A stretch of 64,000 bases of DNA from assembly GCF_006159205.1 (NCBI RefSeq), contig NZ_CP040812.1, positions 3,534,001 to 3,598,000 of the forward strand, read 5' to 3'. A program made the translations under genes and the position numbers. This stretch comes from Antarcticibacterium flavum. GTDB lineage: Bacteria; Bacteroidota; Bacteroidia; Flavobacteriales; Flavobacteriaceae. This document shows, in pieces, positions 58,067 through 64,000 of this stretch. Within the stretch, counting starts at the first letter, position 1. Each line of letters opens with the position of its first letter. The notes under the pieces were generated by a model. The model made no database searches, was not told the DNA's origin, and saw only the letters and a list, made by a program, of their open reading frames with translations.

Positions 58067-60565
58067 TTATCTGTTGAGGTCATCGTTATCTACAAAGAAA
58101 AGGGCATTTACAAAGAACAATTTCCCGTTCTCCCAGAAAGAGCGAAACAGGGGGTTGTCCACCAGGTAAATAAAACTTCCCCTCCCCATTGGTTCCACTC
58201 CAAAGGTCATCGAGTTTTTTATACCTGTCCTGGCATTACTACCGGCAAAACCAGATACGATCTCTGGAGAATCCTGAAGGTAGCCTACATTGAAGCCATC
58301 ATTGAGGAAGCTAAAGCTGTTGTTGCTAAGCTTCAGGCTGTAATAGGTATCTCCATATCCAAAAGCAAGGGGATGGGTGTTATCGATCTTTGTTTTCACA
58401 ATGCTACCGGTGATGAGGTTCTTTACGCTCTCCCGCTCCCTTTGGTTATAAGGGGTAAGGTTGCCTTTAGGCTCGGCGTCTTTATCTTCTTCCGGTTTGT
58501 TTTCCTTCAGGTCAAAACCATCTTTTCCTGCAAAATGCTCTACTGCTGCTCCAATAGCGATAACCTTTCCGCCGCTGCGAACCCATGATTTCAGCTTTTC
58601 CAGGTCCCCATTATTAAGGATGCTCGAATAGGATCCGGAAGGTAATACCAGGACATCCAGTTTGTTAAGGTCAACCCTGTTAAAATATTCGGTACCTATG
58701 GAAGTAATAGGATACTGCAGTTGCTGCTCAAAGAAATACCATATCTCGCCGTAATTAAGCGAGGAGGTACCTTCTCCTCTTAAAACACCAATCCTTCGTA
58801 TGTTTATGATCTTTACATCTGGCGAACCAAAGTCTGGCCCGGTGGTGGCAAAGCCGCTTGCGGCAGGGGTTAACTGCCGGTTATGTGCATTGGCTATCTC
58901 AATAAGTCTGTTATCAAAATTCTCTGTAATTCTGTTATCACTTTTGGTGATAATAATGCTGCCGCGTTCAAATTTTTCATTATTGTTCTCAAATGCGACC
59001 TCACTAAATCTCACTCTTATTCCCTCCTTAAGCAATGCGGCAAGGAATTTTGCATCCTGCATGCTATTCCATTTTGCGATATATCCTGCGCCTGCGGGGG
59101 TTGCTGTGTTTTTCGCTTGTAGAATAGCCGGAGAGGAGGAGGAATTTACCCTGGCTGAACTGGCTACGGCTTCCAGGCCATAAGCGTGAGGAACACTCCA
59201 GGCGGTAATGTCATAAGTAAGGGAATCGCTTAATTTAGCGCTTGGCTCAAAAAGTACTTTCACCATTTTTCCTTTAGGCTGATCTGTATTGATAACCAGG
59301 GAGTTCTCTGTTGTGGTAAGCCTGCTGTTGGAATTGGTGTTATAATTATAACCACGCACATTCCCAGGGGTGGCATTGCCATAGATAATCTCGTGCCTGT
59401 CCAATAGTTCGCGCAAAGCTTTAATCTTATCTGGTTCCCCGTTTACCACAAAACTTTTATACTGCTGTTCCTGTTCATTAAAGAACCGGCTGAATTCGTT
59501 ATTAAGTCTTTCAACATTCCTGGCAGCAACCTCTATAGTTGATATGCCTGTGGTATGGTGGTGGGCTACCCTGTCTACCAGGGTAAGTTCATAGCCTTCG
59601 CGGGTATCGATTCCAAGGCCAGCCATCCCGTGGCCTGCCTGCTCGTAGGTCATTCCTATAGCGCCCATATAAGTAGGGTAAGTGTCACCATAACTGGGAT
59701 ACAGCAGGTCAAAACGTTCCCTTGTAAAATATAACCATCCTTCTTCATCAAAATATTTCGCATGGTTCTTTCCTATTTCAGTTTGGAAATCTCTTTGAAA
59801 TTGTGTAATTATTTCGTGAAAAGGCTCTGCAGCCGGGGCAAAATAATAGGGTTCATTGATGCCCTGCTCGTGAAAATCCACATGAATGTGTGGCAACCAT
59901 TGGTTATACACCTTTAATCGTTGCCTTGTTTCTATTTGTGTAGCCCAGGCCCAGTCCCGGTTAAGATCAAACAGGTAGTGGTTAGGGCGTCCTCCCGGCC
60001 AGGGCTCATTATGCTCTATTGCCATTGGCTGCGGGTTATAAGGCGTGGCTTTTACCTGGTTGTACCAGTTTGCATAGCGGTCGCGCCCATCTGGATTTAC
60101 ACAGGGATCAATGATCACAATGGTATTTTCCAGGAGGTCATTCCTGCCGGAAACCAATTCATAAAGGGTTTGCATAGAGGCCTCTGTACTTGAGGCTTCA
60201 TTTCCATGTACGTTATAACTTAGCCATACTATGGCTTTTTGATCACTGGTTTCAAAATTGCCACTTTCCAGCCCGGTGTTGCGCAGGTGGTTGTTCCTTA
60301 TTGCTTCTGAATTCTGAAGGTTCACTTCTGAAGATACCACGGCATAGGTTAAAGGCCTCTTTTCATATGTATGCCCATAAGTGCTGTAATTAACCAGCGG
60401 AGAGTTTTGGGACACGTGTTCAAAATAGCGTACAACATCTGCATGCCTGGTGAAACGGGTTCCTATTTCATATCCCAGGAAATCTGAAGGTGATTGGAGG
60501 CTCTGGCCAAGTAAAAACTGAAAATTGAGGAATAAAAATGCGATTACTAAGGAGGATCTTCTCAT
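58067..60565 (-). CDS. M14 family zinc carboxypeptidase, exported
   Basis: An 832-residue secreted peptidase. A signal peptide (MRRSSLVIAFLFLNFQFLLG, about 1-21) is followed by an M14 domain. The zinc ligands are H and E in YNVHGNEASSTEAS and a His in HIHVDFHEQG. IIDPCVNPDGRDRYANW and FDLNRDWAW are substrate-site blocks. The catalytic Glu is expected in the region MTYEQAGHG. The C-terminal half contains a glutamine-amidotransferase-like beta domain ending VDNPLFRSFWENGKLFFVNA. The ATG at 60565 is chosen for its signal peptide; 16 more codons are open upstream. Confidence 0.9.
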   Translation of the reverse strand: MRRSSLVIAFLFLNFQFLLGQSLQSPSDFLGYEIGTRFTRHADVVRYFEHVSQNSPLVNYSTYGHTYEKRPLTYAVVSSEVNLQNSEAIRNNHLRNTGLESGNFETSDQKAIVWLSYNVHGNEASSTEASMQTLYELVSGRNDLLENTIVIIDPCVNPDGRDRYANWYNQVKATPYNPQPMAIEHNEPWPGGRPNHYLFDLNRDWAWATQIETRQRLKVYNQWLPHIHVDFHEQGINEPYYFAPAAEPFHEIITQFQRDFQTEIGKNHAKYFDEEGWLYFTRERFDLLYPSYGDTYPTYMGAIGMTYEQAGHGMAGLGIDTREGYELTLVDRVAHHHTTGISTIEVAARNVERLNNEFSRFFNEQEQQYKSFVVNGEPDKIKALRELLDRHEIIYGNATPGNVRGYNYNTNSNSRLTTTENSLVINTDQPKGKMVKVLFEPSAKLSDSLTYDITAWSVPHAYGLEAVASSARVNSSSSPAILQAKNTATPAGAGYIAKWNSMQDAKFLAALLKEGIRVRFSEVAFENNNEKFERGSIIITKSDNRITENFDNRLIEIANAHNRQLTPAASGFATTGPDFGSPDVKIINIRRIGVLRGEGTSSLNYGEIWYFFEQQLQYPITSIGTEYFNRVDLNKLDVLVLPSGSYSSILNNGDLEKLKSWVRSGGKVIAIGAAVEHFAGKDGFDLKENKPEEDKDAEPKGNLTPYNQRERESVKNLITGSIVKTKIDNTHPLAFGYGDTYYSLKLSNNSFSFLNDGFNVGYLQDSPEIVSGFAGSNARTGIKNSMTFGVEPMGRGSFIYLVDNPLFRSFWENGKLFFVNALFFVDNDDLNR

Positions 60566-60680
60566 GTATGTTTCTGAAAAATGGATTAAGGTGAGTAAAG
60601 ATAGCATACCCACCGGAAATTACTAAAAAATACCACGTAAAAAGTTTATCTTGGGTATCTTTACATTTTAAAGTAAATCT

Positions 60681-62297
60681 ATGCCTGCAGACTGTCTTTC
60701 CTATAAAGAAACCAATTATTATTCCCGTCTTATTACAGATTATCTTGAACAGAAAGATGACATAAAAGAATTCTATCATCGCTTTCCCACCATTGAGAAT
60801 TTTGGAGAGCAAATGAAGGAAAAGGGAGCTTCTTTTTCAGCAGAAAAAAGAAAGCTGCTGGAGGAAGTACTGCAGGAGCAATATAAGGGGCTGGAGGTTT
60901 CGCCGGCAGTCTTGGGGAACATAAAAGCTTTTAAGGAAGAAAACACCTTCAGCATTACCACCGGCCATCAGCTCAACCTGTTTACAGGGCCATTATATTT
61001 TCTATACAAGATAGTCTCTGCCATTAACCTTGCTTCAGCATTAAAAAAAGAATATCCCCGGCATCATTTTGTTCCTGTGTACTGGATGGCGACAGAGGAT
61101 CACGATTTCGAAGAGATCAATTTCTTTAATCTTAACGGCAAGAAATTCAAATGGAACAGCAGCCATGCGGGAGCGGGTAAAGATGCAGTAGGAAATCTTG
61201 GCACAACCGGGCTTGAGGAAGTGTATGAGCTCTTTTCAGCAGAGATTGGTGGGGGAAAGACTGCTCAAAAGTTAAAGGAACTTTTTAGTAAAGCCTACTT
61301 GCAGCATAGCAACCTTACCGAGGCTACCCGTTATCTTGCCAACGAACTCTTTGGGGAATATGGGCTGGTAATCATAGACGGGGATCATAAAAAGTTGAAA
61401 ACCCAATTCATTCCTTATCTGGAACAGGAATTATTTGAGCAGGTCTCTCATAAGGCAACAGAACCCGTTGCCAAAAAACTCAGTGAGCTTGGTTATGGGG
61501 TACAGGTGAACCCAAGGGAGATCAACCTTTTTTATTTGCACGCCGGGCTTAGGGAAAGGATCATTCAACAGGAGGGCAGGTATTTTGTGAATGAAACCCA
61601 GATCTCCTGGAGCAAAGAAGAATTACGAGAACACGTACAGGAGCATCCTGAAAGGTTTAGCCCCAATGTGATGACCCGGCCGCTCTATGAAGAAGTCATA
61701 CTTCCTAACCTGTGTTATATAGGCGGGGGCGGGGAGCTGGCGTATTGGTTTGAATTAAAGGAATATTTTGAGAGGGTGAAGGTGCCCTTTCCAATCTTGC
61801 TGCTGCGCAATTCAGCTTTAATAGAGACTGCAAAGCAAAATGAAAAAAGAAGAAAACTGGATATCTCCCAGGCAGAGCTATTCTTAAAACAACACGAACT
61901 TATAAATCGTAAGGTACGCAAGATCTCTAATATTGATGTAGATTTTAGTCCGCAAAAAGAGCATTTGGTGCAGCAGTTCCGCGGGATGTATGAGCTGGCA
62001 GAGAAGACAGATAAATCTTTTCTCAATGCAGTAAAGGCACAGGAAGTAAAGCAGCTTAAAGGCCTTGAAAATTTGGAAAAACGATTGCTCAAAGCACAAA
62101 AAAGAAAACTCTCAGATGAGGTTACCCGCATTACCCTTCTCCAGAACGAACTTTTTCCCAATAAGGGTTTACAGGAGCGGCAAACAAATTTTTCTGAAGT
62201 TTACCTGCAATACGGGGAAGACCTTATCCCGCAATTAATAGAACATTTAAATCCGTTAGACTTTCAATTTAAAATTTTGACTCTTGGAGAAAAATAA
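60681..62297 (+). CDS. bshC: Putative cysteine ligase BshC (bacillithiol biosynthesis)
   Basis: A 538-residue protein of the BshC family, which adds cysteine to glucosaminyl-malate in the last step of bacillithiol synthesis. Landmarks are ITTGHQLNLFTGPLYFLYKI, VPVYWMATEDHDFEEINFF, NVMTRPLYEEVILPNLCYIG and GGGELAYWFELKEYF. A long coiled-coil insertion (about 380-490) is rich in Lys, Gln and Glu, as is normal. Bacillithiol is the low-molecular-weight thiol of many Bacteroidota. BshA and BshB are not in the window. The downstream decarboxylase starts 1 base after its stop. Confidence 0.95.
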   Translation: MPADCLSYKETNYYSRLITDYLEQKDDIKEFYHRFPTIENFGEQMKEKGASFSAEKRKLLEEVLQEQYKGLEVSPAVLGNIKAFKEENTFSITTGHQLNLFTGPLYFLYKIVSAINLASALKKEYPRHHFVPVYWMATEDHDFEEINFFNLNGKKFKWNSSHAGAGKDAVGNLGTTGLEEVYELFSAEIGGGKTAQKLKELFSKAYLQHSNLTEATRYLANELFGEYGLVIIDGDHKKLKTQFIPYLEQELFEQVSHKATEPVAKKLSELGYGVQVNPREINLFYLHAGLRERIIQQEGRYFVNETQISWSKEELREHVQEHPERFSPNVMTRPLYEEVILPNLCYIGGGGELAYWFELKEYFERVKVPFPILLLRNSALIETAKQNEKRRKLDISQAELFLKQHELINRKVRKISNIDVDFSPQKEHLVQQFRGMYELAEKTDKSFLNAVKAQEVKQLKGLENLEKRLLKAQKRKLSDEVTRITLLQNELFPNKGLQERQTNFSEVYLQYGEDLIPQLIEHLNPLDFQFKILTLGEK

Positions 62298-62298
62298 A

Positions 62299-63675
62299 AT
62301 GCATACCATAGATATGGACCTGGTGGAGATGACCCTGGATGTCATGAAATATACCATCGATCGTATTTCCAATGTGACCCCAGAGCTGGGTTCCCCGAAA
62401 AAAGAAGAAGACCTTTTAAAAATAGTAGGAGAGACCATTACCCCCACCGGGATAGGAGGGGAGAATGCCTTTAAGCTTTTTCGGGATGTGCTGGTCAAGG
62501 CCACTGTACCTATTGACCACCCACGGCACCTGGCATTTGTGCCGGCAGCACCCACCAGGGCAGCGATTATGTTTGACCTTGTGACCTCGGCGTCCAGTAT
62601 ACACGGCGCATACTGGATGGAAGGTGCAGGAGGGATCTTCTGTGAGAACCAGGCGATGAAGTGGCTGGTTTCCTTAACAGGATTGCCGGAAGGCTCCTTT
62701 GGGGTCTTCACCAGTGGCGGTACGGCAGCAAACCTCTCGGCCATGGTAGCGGCACGCGAAGAGTGGCGCAGCAGGAGCATTGAAAACATTGGCCATAAAG
62801 GATTACTGCTTACTTCCAGCGGCGCCCATAGCTCTGTCCAGGCCATGGCCCGGGTGATGGATGCGGATCTTATTATGATAGACTGTGAGGGGAATTTCCT
62901 TACAGGAAAGGAGCTGGAGCAGGCTATAGAGGAACTGGAGGAAAAAGACCGCAAACGCCTGTTTGCAGTTGTGGCTACAGGCGGTACCACCAATGCCGGG
63001 ATCATTGACGACCTTGAAGGGATTGCCAGCGTGTGCACAGAGGAAAAAATTTGGTTTCACGTAGATTGTGCTTATGGGGGAGGTGCCCTGGCGGCTAAAA
63101 GTGTAAGGCACCTTTTCAACGGGATCGAAAAGGCCGACAGTATCACTATAGATCCTCATAAATGGCTGTTCTCACCTTACGATTGCGGGGCGGTTATCTA
63201 TAAGAATATGGAATATGCGAAAAATGCACATTCCCAAAAAGGCTCTTATCTTGAGATCTTTAAAGATGAGGGAGCTGAAGGCTTTAACCCAGCCGATTAC
63301 CAGATACAGCTCACCAGACGCCTCAGGGGTATGCCCCTATGGTTTTCTCTGGCCATGCACGGTACATAAAAATATCGCAGCGCAATAGAGCGCGGCATCG
63401 AACTGGCCCAAATTGCTGCCAGGAAAATTGAGGAGCGGGAAAACGTGGAATTGGTAAGGCCCGCAAGTTTATCTGTAGTACTGTTCAGAAGAAAAGGCTG
63501 GACGCCGGAGCAATACAGGGACTGGACCTATAGAAATCACCGTGAGGGTATCGCCCTGGTAACTCCTACCAAATGGAAACAAAATGGGGAGTATGAGACG
63601 ATCTCTAGATTCTGTTTTATCAATCCCGATACTACGGAGGCTGATATTGATCTTATTTTGGATACTATGGATTAG
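62299..63675 (+). pseudogene. Group II PLP-dependent decarboxylase, interrupted by an in-frame TAA
   Basis: A group II pyridoxal-phosphate decarboxylase (aromatic-amino-acid/glutamate/DABA type), about 458 residues if read through. PLP-fold blocks: FTSGGTAANLSAMVAAREEW, SSGAHSSVQAMARVM, VATGGTTNAGIIDDL, HVDCAYGGGAL and the Schiff-base Lys288 in TIDPHKWLFSPYDCGA. The frame reads LWFSLAMHGT, then TAA at 63367-63369, then KYRSAIERGIELAQIAARKI and on to a normal C-terminus at 63675, all in one frame. The C-terminal small domain is thus cut off (357 residues made). The ATG at 62299 follows the bshC stop by 1 base. Confidence 0.9.
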
Positions 63676-63885
63676 TTTATAGTCGTTAGTCGTTAGTTGT
63701 TAGTTTTTAGTAGTTAGAGGGTTTTCTGTTTACCGTTTGCCGTTTTCTGTTTGGGATTTGGGATTTGGTGCATGGAATTTGTTTGTTGTTTGTTGTTTGG
63801 TGTTTGGTGGTTGGTGTTCGTTGTTTGATCTTTGGACATGGGGATTTAGTTTTCTGTTTTCTGTTTTCTGTTTTCCGGTTTTTGT
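63676..63885. repeat. T/G-rich heptamer arrays (TAGTCGT, GTTTGCC, TGTTGTT, TTTTCTG units)
   Basis: Successive blocks keep a 7-bp period. TAGTCGT-type units run from about 63680 to 63715, GTTTACC/GTTTGCC/GTTTGGG units from about 63727, TTGTTTG and TGGTGTT units from about 63779, and TTTTCTG units from about 63850 to 63880. It begins directly after the decarboxylase stop. The plus strand is T/G-rich, whereas the 36.5 kb array is its A/C-rich complement type. Confidence 0.85.
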
Positions 63886-64000
63886 TAGAGAGGTTAACAT
63901 CCCTCGACTGTCGTTCCACGGCTCACGATTGTCTTTCGTTTGTACTGGTTTGGAGGATTCTCATTTTTTCGATCTTAGATATGATTTAACCACAGAGTTG
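63886..64000. other. Window end, intergenic
   Basis: 115 bases with no gene visible. The last 12 bases, ACCACAGAGTTG, look like the start of another flavobacterial dispersed repeat, but the window ends there. Confidence 0.35.

Noticed and set aside
62299..63675. Reassignment of TAA to a sense codon
   Set aside because: Many intact genes in the window, including rpoC, end in TAA at the expected place; two interrupted genes are better explained by mutation or error.
63707..63919. Minus-strand open frame with repeated N-R-K-x-K-T peptides
   Set aside because: Produced by the 7-bp arrays; not a gene.

Overview
The window looks like a chromosome segment of a member of the Flavobacteriaceae (phylum Bacteroidota). 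Gene content and signals agree. rpoC is followed by a DUF3467 gene. bL28 and bL33 are followed by a 50-residue DUF4295 protein. There is a bacillithiol-type bshC, a SusC-like/carboxypeptidase-regulatory outer-membrane barrel protein, and many lipoproteins. Promoters fit the Bacteroidota TTG / TAnnTTTG pattern, and Shine-Dalgarno sequences are largely absent. The genus cannot be decided from sequence alone. Apart from one insertion sequence and several repeat islands, this is a housekeeping-type region.

Layout. 1-7 kb: 3' end of rpoC, DUF3467, DUF6933, a GNAT acetyltransferase, an Mpo1-like protein, prfC (minus), an idi/6-PTPS pair, a peroxiredoxin, a conserved small protein and tRNA-Thr(TGT). 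7.0-7.6 kb: a repeat island. 7.6-13.9 kb: minus-strand genes, including an SPFH / PH-like / alpha-beta hydrolase / ribbon-helix-helix / HAD cluster that contains a 56-codon gene overlapping its neighbour by one base. 14.2-23.3 kb: S1/P1 nuclease, AlkB, hybrid histidine kinase, DUF6503 lipoprotein, htpG, TetR and ABC1 kinase. 23.4-32.0 kb: S9 peptidase, FabH-like KAS III, outer-membrane barrel protein, CoA-binding protein and a sodium:solute symporter. 32.0-34.2 kb: recR (frameshifted) and a 2-oxo acid dehydrogenase E2. 34.2-36.75 kb: a repeat and mobile-element island with an IS110-family element, two copies of a composite palindromic repeat, a 225-bp MITE-like element and heptamer arrays. 36.8-44.5 kb: a DnaQ-like exonuclease / FAH-family / Hpt / CinA operon, rpmB-rpmG-DUF4295, ftsY, an amidase, a small membrane protein and a class IV aminotransferase. 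44.5-45.0 kb: a cluster of REP-like palindromes. 45.0-63.7 kb: P1 peptidase, rimO, a tandem pair of small membrane proteins, class I aldolase, erythromycin-esterase homologue, VTT-domain protein, DUF2459, lipoprotein, CaCA exchanger, an isoprenoid-synthase-like protein, M16 and M14 peptidases, bshC and a PLP decarboxylase. 63.7-64.0 kb: a final heptamer array.

The most unusual material is intergenic. Low-complexity islands at 7.2-7.6, 34.24-34.35, 36.03-36.14, 36.52-36.72 and 63.68-63.87 kb all keep a 7-bp period even though their heptamers differ. The IS110 element sits inside a REP-like hairpin repeat whose uninterrupted copy lies about 200 bp away, and its long 5' leader is a candidate bridge RNA. 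The MITE-like element carries 12-bp terminal inverted repeats and a 9-bp target duplication, and removing it restores the heptamer phase of the array.

Four genes are broken. recR and the M16 peptidase each lack one base in a G run. The PLP decarboxylase and one DUF2459 gene each carry an in-frame TAA. The frameshifts could be sequencing errors; the two ochre codons are harder to explain that way. All of these calls come from reading the sequence. No database search was run.
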